A stretch of DNA of 64,000 nt from Roseivirga sp. (GTDB lineage Bacteria > Bacteroidota > Bacteroidia > Cytophagales > Cyclobacteriaceae), in NCBI GenBank assembly GCA_021404565.1, contig JAAWWF010000029.1:1-64000 (forward strand), read 5' to 3'. Numbering within the stretch: the stretch's first letter is position 1; each line of letters opens with the position of its first letter. The position numbers and the translations under genes are program-made. This document shows positions 1 through 8,523 of the stretch, in pieces. The notes beneath the pieces were generated by a model, which saw only the letters and a list, made by a program, of their open reading frames with translations, was not told where the DNA came from and ran no database searches.

Positions 1-970
1 GGTTCATAAAGTTGATACATGACAGCAGGAGGGTGAGGATGCCTATGGCCGAGAAAATCTGGATCTGCTGAATATTGCCAACTGATCCTACGGGGTTTCC
101 GGCTTCATATTTGTCCAGGTAGACATCCTTAAGAGGTGTCATATACAGCGGCCAGCCATCTTCTCCGGTAAAGTCGTCAAATGACTGATTGAAGATCGTC
201 TCGGCAGTACGGGCTGCATACTTAGGAGGAATGCTTTGGATTTTTTCGGTCAGGGTTTCAATGTCTGTGCCGGGACTAACCAGGCCATAGGTAGCGAAGC
301 TGGTCCAGATCCATTTCCATTCCTGACTTTTTATATGGGCGTAACTGTCCATGGAAGTGAGAAAATCGAATTGAATATGAGAGTTGGATGGCAGGTCTTC
401 CACAACCCCGCTAATAGTAAACAGATCGCTGTAGACACTGAATTTGGCTTCCATGGTTTTACCAATAGGATCTTCATCGCCAAAGTACTTTTTGGCCATG
501 GACTCTGTAATGACCATTTTGGATGGCCCCTTCAGTACCTCTGCAGGGTTACCTCGTAATAGCTCAAATGAAAAGACATCAAAGAAATTATCTTCAGCAA
601 TGTACAGTCGGTCCTCTTTGAAGGAAATGACCCGGCCATCCTCAGTTTTACGATTAACAATGTAGAAGCCCAAAGCCTGGAGACGAGTTACTTGCTCGAA
701 TTCAGGAGCTTCTGCCCGAAGAGCCAGACCTACATTGGGGCCTAAAGCCGCCATGCGATCATTCCAGTCGCCCCAAATCATGGGCTGCTCTATGCGATAG
801 ATGCGATCAGCCTTCTCGTGAAAGTTGTCATAGCTAAGCTCATCCTGTACGTATAGGCCTATCAGCAGACAGGTGGTAATGCCAATGGACAGCCCCAGTA
901 CATTGAGCAGGGAAAATTGCTTTTGGCGTAACGCTGACCTCCAGGCCATTTTCAACATGTTGTTAAACAT
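1..970 (-). CDS. FtsX/MacB-type ABC transporter permease, C-terminus beyond window edge
   Basis: Translation from the ATG at 970 runs open to base 1, so about 323 residues of a probable ~800-residue protein are present. It begins MFNNMLKMAWRSALRQKQFS, followed by a first membrane helix (LLNVLGLSIGITTCLLIGLY) and then the motif DELSYDNFHEKADRIYRIE, which is the typical start of the Bacteroidota MacB_PCD periplasmic domain. The visible part ends at the beginning of the second helix (IGILTLLLSCINFMN). These proteins are inner-membrane mechanotransmission-type permeases that partner an ABC ATPase; substrate is unknown and no ATPase gene is adjacent. Two full-length relatives lie at 39677-42121 and 42983-45388. 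The family call is secure; the role is not. Confidence 0.9.
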   Translation of the reverse strand, partial: MFNNMLKMAWRSALRQKQFSLLNVLGLSIGITTCLLIGLYVQDELSYDNFHEKADRIYRIEQPMIWGDWNDRMAALGPNVGLALRAEAPEFEQVTRLQALGFYIVNRKTEDGRVISFKEDRLYIAEDNFFDVFSFELLRGNPAEVLKGPSKMVITESMAKKYFGDEDPIGKTMEAKFSVYSDLFTISGVVEDLPSNSHIQFDFLTSMDSYAHIKSQEWKWIWTSFATYGLVSPGTDIETLTEKIQSIPPKYAARTAETIFNQSFDDFTGEDGWPLYMTPLKDVYLDKYEAGNPVGSVGNIQQIQIFSAIGILTLLLSCINFMN

Positions 971-1139
971 CGCAGCGAAATTAAATAATTGTTGCGATGC
1001 CTGTTTCCAAAAGGGGTGCCAAAGTGGAAATGGACTTTAATGGCGTCAGAAGGCCGATTTAATTCCAGAAAGAGTAATGATGATGTTCTCTACAGAACGG
1101 CAGTGTCCGATAACGGATGGTAGATTGAGGGTAGTATTA

Positions 1140-1172
1140 TTTACACCTGCCCTGGAAATGAGCAGGTGTAAA
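1140..1172 (-). terminator. Hairpin downstream of the Gfo/Idh gene
   Basis: An 11-bp perfect inverted repeat (1140-1150 and 1162-1172, TTTACACCTGC/GCAGGTGTAAA) with an 11-nt loop lies about 20 bp past the oxidoreductase stop codon. On the minus strand it is followed by an A/T-rich stretch rather than a clean U-run, so it is a plausible but not classical terminator. It could also protect the 3' end of the transcript. Confidence 0.5.
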
Positions 1173-1192
1173 TGTGCATGATTTGGGTATGC

Positions 1193-2536
1193 TTAAAAAT
1201 CTCTGTAAGGCGCATCCAGAAACTGATTGGCCTCTTCTTCTGCAAAGCGTGCTTTTTCGTTATCCCAGTGCAGGGTTTTGTTTGGGAAACGACCAGCAAT
1301 TACTCCCAGCAAAATGGTCTCGGTAAGTCTCGATGCATAGGAGAATGGAGCAGAACAGGTATCTTTCCCCAGGCAGGCATCTACAAACTGATGGTAGTGC
1401 TTAGGCCCCTCACTTGAGTAGTTCCTGATAGGTTTACCCAATCCCGATGATTGTTCAACCGCTGCAATCTCAGCATCAATGTTCTGATATTTGCCTTTCA
1501 CGATAAGCTTAGGTAACTGCATGAAATGCGGAAGCAGAAGTCTTCCTTTTTCACCGATAAACATAGCTCCCTGATCGGGCAGTGCTTCTTTATCGGGGAG
1601 TCTCAGCTCTTTGTGCTTTTTAGGGGCTCCTTCACCATCATACCACACCCATTTGAATTTTTCGGTAGTGTATTGGGTGCCCGGAAATTGATAGGTAACA
1701 ATGTTGTTTTCAGGAAAGCCAAAGCCATTGGGCTTGCGGCACTTGTTCTTAATGGTTTTAGGCACATCCAGGGCCAGGGCATTGTAGGGCGTGTCAAAGA
1801 TATGAACGCCCATATCACCAAGGGTGCCACAGCCATAGTCCATAAGCTTTCTCCAGTTACCCGGATGATAAACCTTCTCTTTATAATCTCTTTGAGCAGA
1901 GGTTCCAAGCCAGAGGTTCCAGTCCAGTGTATCCGGTACCGGGTCACTTCCTTCGGGCACCGGTCCGTCATAGCCCCAGTTTTTGGGAGACCAGGCTCTT
2001 ACGGTTTTTACTTTTCCGATAATGCCGGACTGAATCAAAAGCGTGGCCAGCTTGTAGTCGTAAAAGGAGTGAACCTGGATGCCCATCTGGGTCACAAGGT
2101 TTTTCTCCTCAGCGAGTTTACGCATGGCACGGGCTTCCGTTACGTGATGCGTCAGTGGTTTTTGGCAGTACACGGCCTTACCCATTTCCATGGCCTTCAT
2201 AGAGGCCGGAGCATGTGTGTGGTCAGGAGTAGATACGATCACGGCATCTATACCATCGCCAAGTTCCTCAAGCATTTTTCTATAGTCCGAAAAGGTCTTG
2301 GCTGAGGGGTGGAGTTTGTGCGCCTTAGCCAACAGGTTTGAGTCCACATCGCAAAGTGCCACAACGTCTACCAGCTCATGCGAAGAGATATCTCTGAGGT
2401 CTTCACCTCCCATATTACCTACGCCAATATGAGCGGTTCTTAATCTGTCATTCTTGGCCAGAGACCAGACTGAGGCTGGTAGCAGAGATGCTGAGGTCAG
2501 CACGGCCGTATCTTTTAAAAAATTTCTTCTGTTCAT
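1193..2536 (-). CDS. Gfo/Idh/MocA family oxidoreductase with twin-arginine-type leader
   Basis: 447 residues. The N-terminus MNRRNFLKDTAVLTSASLLP resembles a Tat signal (RRNFLK), so export of a folded, cofactor-loaded enzyme is likely. The nucleotide-binding region follows (IGVGNMGG, near residue 37), then STPDHTHAP and the family's EKP-like motif as CQKPLTHH. The C-terminal half carries the usual mixed alpha/beta substrate domain (MDYGCGTLGDMGVHIFDTPY). Such enzymes are NAD(P)-dependent dehydrogenases or glycosidase-like redox enzymes acting on sugars and cyclitols; the exact substrate cannot be read. The DUF1080 gene lies 17 bp upstream on the same strand, a pairing frequent in Bacteroidota and linked by recent work to 3-keto-glycoside metabolism. 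Confidence 0.92.
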   Translation of the reverse strand: MNRRNFLKDTAVLTSASLLPASVWSLAKNDRLRTAHIGVGNMGGEDLRDISSHELVDVVALCDVDSNLLAKAHKLHPSAKTFSDYRKMLEELGDGIDAVIVSTPDHTHAPASMKAMEMGKAVYCQKPLTHHVTEARAMRKLAEEKNLVTQMGIQVHSFYDYKLATLLIQSGIIGKVKTVRAWSPKNWGYDGPVPEGSDPVPDTLDWNLWLGTSAQRDYKEKVYHPGNWRKLMDYGCGTLGDMGVHIFDTPYNALALDVPKTIKNKCRKPNGFGFPENNIVTYQFPGTQYTTEKFKWVWYDGEGAPKKHKELRLPDKEALPDQGAMFIGEKGRLLLPHFMQLPKLIVKGKYQNIDAEIAAVEQSSGLGKPIRNYSSEGPKHYHQFVDACLGKDTCSAPFSYASRLTETILLGVIAGRFPNKTLHWDNEKARFAEEEANQFLDAPYRDF

Positions 2537-2553
2537 CTTTGATGTAATTTCTG

Positions 2554-3339
2554 TTAAAGCCTCCTGATTTTAATTTCTCTGAACCACAAGTCGCTGCCAT
2601 GGTCCTGAAACCCGATAAAACCTGTTTTGAACTTGCCATAATCGGGGGCGTTTTTCCATTTGCCGGAATTGCGTCTTTCATACCAGTCGTCAGACCAGGG
2701 AACGAAAGAAACTACCTTTTTACCATTAAGCCAGTGCTCCACTTTTTCGGCAGTGAAGACGATTCTGGCAGAGTTCCATTCACCTGCAGGGTTTAGAGTT
2801 TTTTGAGCAGGGTCAGCCGTATGCATGGCATAGTCCGCTGCGGTTTGCTGCCAGTCTTGCAACTTTGCCGGCTCTTCGGCACCAAAACTCGCATTGTAGG
2901 AGGTAAGGTCGTGTATGGATGCATAATCCGCATCATCAATCAGTTGATATTCAGGAGCTACCTCTGGCGGACCTCCATATCCTTCTTTTATATGATAGAA
3001 AATGCCGCTATTGCCGCCTGCAGGTATTTTCCATTCTACATACAGCTCAAAATTGTCGAATTCTTCTGCTCCGTAGATAATGTCGCGACTCCCTTTGTAT
3101 TCATAGTCTTCTTCCAGAATTTGTTCTGTACTGAAAGTGAGTGTTTTATCCTTTATGGCCCATCCGGGAGGAAGCGATTCCCCGTTATAGGCCCGCCAAC
3201 CTTCGAGGCTGGTACCATCGAAAAGGACGGTCCAGTCGTCAGCTTCTGGTTCGAGCTTGGTGTCTGATTCGGATTTTTTGGCGCTGCCACAGGAGAAGAC
3301 AAGGGCAGCCAGTAATGCGGTTGTAAAAAAATGTTTCAT
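2554..3339 (-). CDS. DUF1080 (3-keto-disaccharide hydrolase type) lipoprotein
   Basis: 261 residues when started at the ATG at 3339; a longer reading frame to 3402 is possible but the 3339 start places a lipoprotein signal (MKHFFTTALLAALVFSCGS, lipobox Cys at about residue 17) at the N-terminus. The body is a single DUF1080 jelly-roll: WTVLFDGTSLEGWRAYNGES, SRDIIYGAEEFDNFELYVEW, GNSGIFYHI, and a terminal FIGFQDHGSDLWFREIKIR. The family is concanavalin-like and includes 3-keto-disaccharide hydrolases; several members bind or cleave oxidised glycosides. It sits just upstream of the Gfo/Idh gene with a 17-bp gap, so the two are probably co-transcribed and could act in sequence on an oxidised sugar. 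Confidence 0.9.
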   Translation of the reverse strand: MKHFFTTALLAALVFSCGSAKKSESDTKLEPEADDWTVLFDGTSLEGWRAYNGESLPPGWAIKDKTLTFSTEQILEEDYEYKGSRDIIYGAEEFDNFELYVEWKIPAGGNSGIFYHIKEGYGGPPEVAPEYQLIDDADYASIHDLTSYNASFGAEEPAKLQDWQQTAADYAMHTADPAQKTLNPAGEWNSARIVFTAEKVEHWLNGKKVVSFVPWSDDWYERRNSGKWKNAPDYGKFKTGFIGFQDHGSDLWFREIKIRRL

Positions 3340-3495
3340 AGCTATAGGTAAGGCTATTAAGATAGTGCTTTTCAGGTATTGAGACCATGAGCTTTCTGCC
3401 AATTTCGCGGTATGGTTAAGAAACGCCCGTCAATGGGGGATATTCCGGGTAATTCTGACTGAAATTTTATACCGATTGATTTACAGACTTGCTGT

Positions 3496-4194
3496 TTAGC
3501 GACAGTTGACCGGACCCAGGATCATTTCCTGATTCTTGAGTTTCGAGATAGTAACCTCCGAATCAGAAGTGGTATTCAGCCATTTGTGAACCTCCCGGGT
3601 GACACCTCCGATATAGCTTTCGCTGGCAGGGCCGGTCTCATAACCCGCTTGTACTACTACACTTTTTCCATTGGCTGAGAGTAGAAACCTTGTTCCTTTA
3701 GCTGGTTTGTTTCCTTTGGCCCACATCATGGTAAGAAACCACATTTCCATTTCCACAGACAACTCATTTAGCTGTGAAGCACCTACGGAACCCTGCCCAA
3801 AATGGCCTCCTTCTTCCGGTGTCCATTCTTTTTGCCAGGTTTTATCATAAAGCTCGACTAAAGTCATTTTCCGGTCATACTTCTTATAGGCTCTGAAAGA
3901 GCGCTGCAGATGTGCTTTGATATGATCATTCTTTTCAGCTGGCCAGGCCTTGTTACCGAAATCATCCTGTGTGGTTATATAGTGACTTTCTTCCACAAAC
4001 TTACCGGTGGCCGGAAGCACCAGGGTTCTGCGCCAGGGATTATTACCACGCGGAAAGGCTTGCTCTAATGATGTTGACACTGTGCTGCAGTCTCCGGATA
4101 AGAGTTTATTTTCTGCCCCCGGTTTTTGGACTGGTTTGGTACTGCAGGCGGTACACATCAGTGCAACGATGATTAGGGAATGGATTGATCTCAT
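3496..4194 (-). CDS. Lipoprotein of unknown function
   Basis: 232 residues from the ATG at 4194, chosen because it gives a lipoprotein leader (MRSIHSLIIVALMCTACSTK) and removes an overlap with the SurE gene. I do not recognise the family. The mature part has a conserved-looking core with TRFLLSANGKSVVVQAGYET and SYIGGVTREVHKWL, and several Trp residues (KTWQKEWTPEEGGHFGQG). It starts 22 bp after the SurE stop on the same strand, so the two may be one transcript. An envelope location is inferred from the leader; no catalytic signature is evident. Confidence 0.75.
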   Translation of the reverse strand: MRSIHSLIIVALMCTACSTKPVQKPGAENKLLSGDCSTVSTSLEQAFPRGNNPWRRTLVLPATGKFVEESHYITTQDDFGNKAWPAEKNDHIKAHLQRSFRAYKKYDRKMTLVELYDKTWQKEWTPEEGGHFGQGSVGASQLNELSVEMEMWFLTMMWAKGNKPAKGTRFLLSANGKSVVVQAGYETGPASESYIGGVTREVHKWLNTTSDSEVTISKLKNQEMILGPVNCR

Positions 4195-4216
4195 TTTAAC
4201 AATGGAGGCTGTAGGT

Positions 4217-5053
4217 TCAGTTCTTTTTGAGAGTAAGACCCCAGGAGTTGATGTCTTCCAGCATTTTATGAGCTGTCCAGTCAAATTTTAAGGGAGTAAT
4301 GGTGATGTAGCCCTGTTGATAGGCATAGGTGTCAGTTTCGGTATTTTTTGATTTTGAAAGGGCTAGTTTTTGCTGATAGACGGCTTTATTGCCTGTTTCG
4401 CTTTTGAGCCCATAATCACCCATATCCAGGTAAGCATCGCCCATAGGTTTTGCCACCACGCCTTTCAGTTCGCCAGCGGGAATGTTGACAGAGATCACCA
4501 CGCCCTCGGGGGCACCATTTTTTTGATATTTACTGACTAGTTGAGAGATAAAGAGGGCAGAGGCTTCGGTATTAACGCCTCTCACCTCCTGCGATACAGC
4601 TATGGCTGGGGTGTTGTAATACAATGCTTCCATGGCGGCTCCCACTGTTCCTGATAAATGCGAAAGCTTACCCACATTGGCACCCCGGTTAATTCCGGAT
4701 ACCACCAGGTCGAAAGGCTTATCTTTTCCCAAAACAGTTAATCCAAATCTCACCGCATCCGCAGGTCTTCCGCTGACGGCATAGCCAAAGAGTTGTTCGT
4801 TTTTAAAGATTTTTTCTACTTCCAGGGTTCTGCCATCGGTAGAATGGCTGCTGCCCGACTGATTTTTGGCTGGTGCGACTATGACCACCTCAACATCAGA
4901 GAGCTTTGAAAGCCCGGTACTCAGGGTTTCGAGTAGGGTAGACTTAATACCGTCATCGTTTGAGATGAGAATTCGGTAGGCTTGTGCAAACGATGTTTGA
5001 ACAAGACAGAAAAGAAGAAGAGAAATAGAAAGAAAACGGCACAGGTGCTTCAT
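4217..5053 (-). CDS. surE: SurE family 5'/3'-nucleotidase with signal peptide
   Basis: 278 residues. SurE signatures are clear: ISNDDG near residue 30 (acidic metal ligands), VVIVAPAKNQSGSSHS, SGRPADAVRFGL, DLVVSGINRGANVG and SGTVGAAMEALYYNTPAIAVS. SurE enzymes dephosphorylate nucleoside mono- and polyphosphates with a divalent metal and are usually cytoplasmic. Here a hydrophobic leader (MKHLCRFLSISLLLFCLVQT, followed by SFAQA) precedes the catalytic domain, so this copy is probably periplasmic and may scavenge phosphate or nucleosides. Length fits the family plus the leader. The symbol denotes family membership; a housekeeping cytoplasmic SurE may exist elsewhere. Confidence 0.92.
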   Translation of the reverse strand: MKHLCRFLSISLLLFCLVQTSFAQAYRILISNDDGIKSTLLETLSTGLSKLSDVEVVIVAPAKNQSGSSHSTDGRTLEVEKIFKNEQLFGYAVSGRPADAVRFGLTVLGKDKPFDLVVSGINRGANVGKLSHLSGTVGAAMEALYYNTPAIAVSQEVRGVNTEASALFISQLVSKYQKNGAPEGVVISVNIPAGELKGVVAKPMGDAYLDMGDYGLKSETGNKAVYQQKLALSKSKNTETDTYAYQQGYITITPLKFDWTAHKMLEDINSWGLTLKKN

Positions 5054-5169
5054 AGTGACTGCTTTGACTGATGTTTCTGACGATCGTAAAACACGATTGT
5101 CTTAAACTCTTGTCAAAATAGTAAAAGCGAATTACATAAGTTCTCTGTTACAGAACTTGACTGAGGTTT

Positions 5170-5382
5170 TCAGGCCTGGAAGGTTTTGGCTACTTCAGTG
5201 GCCAATTCCTGATCACCTGAACTGATATAAACCTTGGATAAGCCAAAGGCCCCGAAGCCGGCTATGGCCGCTGAATTTGCTTCACTTTTTATAAGTGACT
5301 CAATGCCCTTTGCCTGTAATTGATGCTTCAATATTTGTGATTCGGTATCAGTTCCCTGAAATATTAAAATAAGATCGCTCAT
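5170..5382 (-). CDS. Small DUF2007-type putative signal-transducing protein
   Basis: 70 residues from the ATG at 5382 (MSDLILIFQGTDTESQILKH). The pattern of a beta strand, helix with ILKHQLQAKGIESLIKSE, then a strand FGLSKVYISSGDQELATEV matches the DUF2007/PII-like small-domain family, in which short ferredoxin-like folds are found alone or fused to other domains. Function is unknown. The gene stands alone, with noncoding sequence on both sides. Confidence 0.7.
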   Translation of the reverse strand: MSDLILIFQGTDTESQILKHQLQAKGIESLIKSEANSAAIAGFGAFGLSKVYISSGDQELATEVAKTFQA

Positions 5383-5630
5383 GGTTTCTTGTTTAAAGGG
5401 TGAATAATACGGTGTCAATCATAGGGCCAGCCGACACTCTTACTGTAAACGTTGACACACTTGATTGTATATTCAATATAGTTTGATTTTTGATGAGAAC
5501 TGTCATTTCCATCACCAAAGCAGCCCTTTAAGCGGACTATTGAACCGTGCAGCCATCTCTGTCAGGTTACTGTCGGCCTGGTGTCGCCTGGCTGTAGGGG
5601 GACTGTCCATGATAACGCACCCTGATTAAC

Positions 5631-5638
5631 TACTTTTG
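5631..5638 (+). promoter_or_regulatory. Candidate Bacteroidota -7 element
   Basis: TACTTTTG matches the Bacteroidota sigma-ABfr -7 consensus TAnnTTTG and lies 21 bp before the XRE regulator ATG at 5660. No TTTG -33 box is present at the usual distance, so support is from one box only. Confidence 0.3.
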
Positions 5639-5659
5639 TAACATTAATTCAAAAGAGTA

Positions 5660-6124
5660 ATGAGTAATATGGAGAGGGGGACTATGAATTTGGGGGATAT
5701 AAAGAGGTTGAGAGTTGAACGCCACTGGTCTCAGGAGCAATTGGCTGAAATGAGCGGGCTTAGTGTCAGGACCATTCAGCGTATTGAGAATGGAGATAAT
5801 GCGGGGATGGAATCGCTAAAGGCGCTGGCTTCTGTTTTTGAGGTTGATCTGTCTGCCTCGGACAAAGCAAGGGAGGTAGAACAGGCAAGAAAGGAAGAAG
5901 CGTATGTTCAGAGTTTAAAAGGGCTCTATAAGCTTATGGCTGTGGCGGTCTTCAGCCTTTTGTTTCCGTTTATTACCGGCCTTCAGAATTCCGATTGGGG
6001 AGCTTTCGGGTGGATGCTCTTATCCTGGGTCATTATACTCGGAGCCTATTCTATTAATAGCTTCGACCTTTTTGGAGAACGCTGGAGACAAAGAGTGATT
6101 AAGAAGAAGTTTGGAAATGATTAG
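5660..6124 (+). CDS. XRE-family helix-turn-helix regulator with two membrane helices
   Basis: 154 residues. An HTH_3 domain covers roughly residues 10-65 (IKRLRVERHWSQEQLAEMSG, then LSVRTIQRIENGDNAGMESL). A basic linker leads to a C-terminal membrane part with two helices (LMAVAVFSLLFPFITGL and WGAFGWMLLSWVIILGAYSI). This is the common 2TM-XRE layout, suggesting a membrane-tethered DNA-binding protein. An alternative start at the ATG at 5684 is preceded by a purine-rich GGAGAGGGGG stretch and would give MNLGDIKRLR; it is equally plausible. Nothing adjacent indicates the target. Confidence 0.85.
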   Translation: MSNMERGTMNLGDIKRLRVERHWSQEQLAEMSGLSVRTIQRIENGDNAGMESLKALASVFEVDLSASDKAREVEQARKEEAYVQSLKGLYKLMAVAVFSLLFPFITGLQNSDWGAFGWMLLSWVIILGAYSINSFDLFGERWRQRVIKKKFGND

Positions 6125-6174
6125 TGAAGAAATGAGTTAAAGCGCATGGCATTTTGATTTTTGCCTGTGTAAGA

Positions 6175-6729
6175 TCAAAGCTTAGCTACAATTCGGTTGA
6201 TCGTCTTCCAGTTACGCGTAGTGATATCCTTTCCGTACTGCTTTTCCAAAAATTCCATGGCCTGTGGTGTGCCTGAAATGGAAAGGTCCAGAACGCTTAT
6301 AATCGACCTGTTATCATCTGAGAGAATTCTGAAGGATCCATCGTCACTGGACCAGGGAAAGTCCAGGCCGAGCCGTTTATCTTCCTTCAAAAATGACACA
6401 TAAAGCCTGATGTCTTTATGCAGCTCAATATCCTTAAAAGGATCTGTATCGAAGAGCTGCTGTATGGCTTCAGCCGTTCTGATAAGGACAGGAACAGGAA
6501 AACCAAAGGTCTGTTCGAGTTGATCTGAAATACGCCTTTCCAGGTTTTGCTCAGTATCTGGATCCGTATCAAAAATTACATTTCCTGAATTGAGCAGGGT
6601 GACCACATTCTCGTAGCCCATACCAGCAAGCATCTTTTTAAGTTCTGCCATGGGCACCTTTTTATGTCCGCCAACATTGATGCCTCGCAGAAAGACTATG
6701 TATCTTTCAGTTGTACTTTCAGGGCTCAT
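6175..6729 (-). CDS. DUF1697 domain protein
   Basis: 184 residues. The family's N-terminal block is present: RYIVFLRGINVGGHKKVPMA, LKKMLAGMGYENVVTLLNSG and NVIFDTD, followed by a second alpha/beta half ending in GTPQAMEFLEKQYGKDITTR NWKTINRIVAKL (read as two adjoining pieces). DUF1697 proteins are widespread cytoplasmic proteins with a ferredoxin-like fold and no established activity. Full length for the family. Monocistronic by position. Confidence 0.9.
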   Translation of the reverse strand: MSPESTTERYIVFLRGINVGGHKKVPMAELKKMLAGMGYENVVTLLNSGNVIFDTDPDTEQNLERRISDQLEQTFGFPVPVLIRTAEAIQQLFDTDPFKDIELHKDIRLYVSFLKEDKRLGLDFPWSSDDGSFRILSDDNRSIISVLDLSISGTPQAMEFLEKQYGKDITTRNWKTINRIVAKL

Positions 6730-6842
6730 GACATGTGTTTTATATATGGATTAAAAAACATGATAAAGTTACGGGTCAAACTGCTTTCAAACCTGTTTCT
6801 ATGAAAAAACAGTCTTTTAGATTTTGCAGGGATTGAATTGCC

Positions 6843-7442
6843 TTAGAGAATTTCAGGTGGGTGGTTTAATGTTAACAGATGTATAACTAGTAAGAGCAGC
6901 TCATCTTTCGACTCAAAATTGAAACTCTGTGGTATCTGAATGAGTTGACCGTTCATTGAAGGCATATAGTCTCCCATTTCCTTAAAAGTATTACCATAGC
7001 CAGCCAGTTTGTCATGGTTCTTTGTCACTTCAATAAGAAACCTGGCAAACTTCCCATCGTGCCTGGGAGAGAGCACCAGAATATTTTGGACACTATCAAT
7101 TTCGACTGACCTTTGCCATTGATTAAAAGTCCAGATGTCTTCAAATAGCGGTTGGGCAAGTTGATTGAGAAGTGCTTTTTGTTTTGATACAGATAAATTT
7201 GGCTCGATTTCGGCTGAAGCTGCCAAATCTTCGAATTGTTGGAAATAGCCCATAAAGCAATCTGTAATGCTTTGATTACAATCCTTTGATACCTCTTTTA
7301 TCACGAAATCTATGAGTTTGTCCAATTGAGCAATTTCATTATCTGAGTAGTACTTGTGGATAATGTCTTCTTTATTTTGAGAAAGCCCACAAGACGTCAG
7401 TATCAGGATAAACAAAAGGGGTACTCTATATATATTAAGCAC
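6843..7442 (-). CDS. Hypothetical lipoprotein
   Basis: 199 residues starting at a GTG (7442). A lipoprotein leader (MLNIYRVPLLFILILTSCGL, Cys at residue 18) is clear. The mature protein is mostly helical and acidic, with a Cys pair in DCNQSITDCFMGYFQQF. No known domain recognised. Located alone between DUF1697 and DUF3703 genes. Start codon choice is the main uncertainty. Confidence 0.7.
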   Translation of the reverse strand: MLNIYRVPLLFILILTSCGLSQNKEDIIHKYYSDNEIAQLDKLIDFVIKEVSKDCNQSITDCFMGYFQQFEDLAASAEIEPNLSVSKQKALLNQLAQPLFEDIWTFNQWQRSVEIDSVQNILVLSPRHDGKFARFLIEVTKNHDKLAGYGNTFKEMGDYMPSMNGQLIQIPQSFNFESKDELLLLVIHLLTLNHPPEIL

Positions 7443-7599
7443 TGGTTATGAAATTATGGGTTAGGGCATTGTCTTCTTTGTGAAGGTATGTGGAATTTGA
7501 TAACGACCGACCCATATGGACCAAAATAAGAAGAGAGGCAACAACAATGGAGATGAGTTTGCTGAGTATTTTTTGTCATTGACTCGTTATCGACCTTTC

Positions 7600-7986
7600 T
7601 CACGTAGAATGAATCTGACTGATCTCCGTCTCAGCGAATATCTTTTGCAAGTCAGCTTCTATCGGAAATGGTTTCAATGGAGGTACATTGGCTCCACCCG
7701 GATTACCGATCGGTACCTTACCTACAAAAGACTTGATTCCACCAAAGATGAGTCTGGGAATCTGTCCGAAAATTTCTTTCGCGCTTTTGATTTTGAAACC
7801 GAATAGTAACATCTCCCAATGTACATAGCTGTGAGCGTAAGGGTAGCGCTGCCCGATAATATGAGCTCGCTCCAGGTGATTCCAGGCTTCCCGCAGGTCG
7901 CCCTTGGTATAGGCTGTTTGATAGTGTTCTAGCTCCGCTACAAAAAATGGTTTTAGTGGCTTAGGAATGGTTGTATAAAACTTCAT
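7600..7986 (-). CDS. DUF3703 family protein
   Basis: 128 residues. Characteristic segments are HYQTAYTKGDLREAWNHLER, AHIIGQRYPYAHSYVHWEML and IPRLIFGGIKSFVGKVPIGN followed by PGGANV, which match the DUF3703 family seen near metal-resistance and housekeeping genes. Conserved His and Trp residues suggest metal or ligand binding, but function is unknown. An overlapping plus-strand frame (7516-7806) is judged a shadow. Confidence 0.8.
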   Translation of the reverse strand: MKFYTTIPKPLKPFFVAELEHYQTAYTKGDLREAWNHLERAHIIGQRYPYAHSYVHWEMLLFGFKIKSAKEIFGQIPRLIFGGIKSFVGKVPIGNPGGANVPPLKPFPIEADLQKIFAETEISQIHST

Positions 7987-8030
7987 AGCTTTTACACATT
8001 AGGTAAGGCCATGAAGGTACAAAATATGAG

Positions 8031-8519
8031 TTATACCTGCAGCGTGCTTTTTCCCAATAGCTTTATATGAAGCGCTCGAATTCTTTCCAACTCAGCTGTT
8101 GCCAATTCGATTTGCTTGCATTCGAATTTTAAACACCGTTTGCCTTGTAAGGCCTCAGGCCATTCGGAATTGATCAGTTCTGTGGTCCAGGAAAAGGTGC
8201 CAATGCGCTTCGCAAGCTCTTCTATTGAAGTATTCAACTCATCGGACAGCTGTCCGTCAATCTTCAGGCTTAGTTTACCTAACCAGTTGTATTTCGATTT
8301 GATTGAGAATTGTTGCTCAGTTCTGCTATAAATCCTGATTTTACTGCCGTAACCTGAGATGGGTTTGGTATGCCTGATCTCATAGAATATTTCTGAATTC
8401 CCGACCATACGATAGGTAGTGAGTTGACCCTTTGCATAGCTGGTATTCCGTTCTTCTACTTTCAGGTTATGAGCGGCAGCAAAAACCTCGATATCTGTAT
8501 GGAGTTTTTTCCAATCCAT
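8031..8519 (-). CDS. Hypothetical cytoplasmic protein coupled to the amidohydrolase gene
   Basis: 162 residues from the ATG at 8519 (MDWKKLHTDIEVFAAAHNLK), which lies 4 bp after the amidohydrolase stop codon, suggesting translational coupling. No signal peptide or membrane helix. Beta-rich N-terminal half (FYEIRHTKPISGYGSKIRIY) and a helical C-terminus with LATAELERIRALHIKLLGKS. I do not recognise the family. Confidence 0.7.
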   Translation of the reverse strand: MDWKKLHTDIEVFAAAHNLKVEERNTSYAKGQLTTYRMVGNSEIFYEIRHTKPISGYGSKIRIYSRTEQQFSIKSKYNWLGKLSLKIDGQLSDELNTSIEELAKRIGTFSWTTELINSEWPEALQGKRCLKFECKQIELATAELERIRALHIKLLGKSTLQV

Positions 8520-8523
8520 AAAC

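Noticed and set aside
1526-2305. Plus-strand frame of 259 codons
   Set aside because: Antisense to the Gfo/Idh gene, whose family is certain.
7516-7806. Plus-strand frame of 96 codons
   Set aside because: Overlaps the DUF3703 gene on the other strand, which has recognisable family wording; this frame has none.
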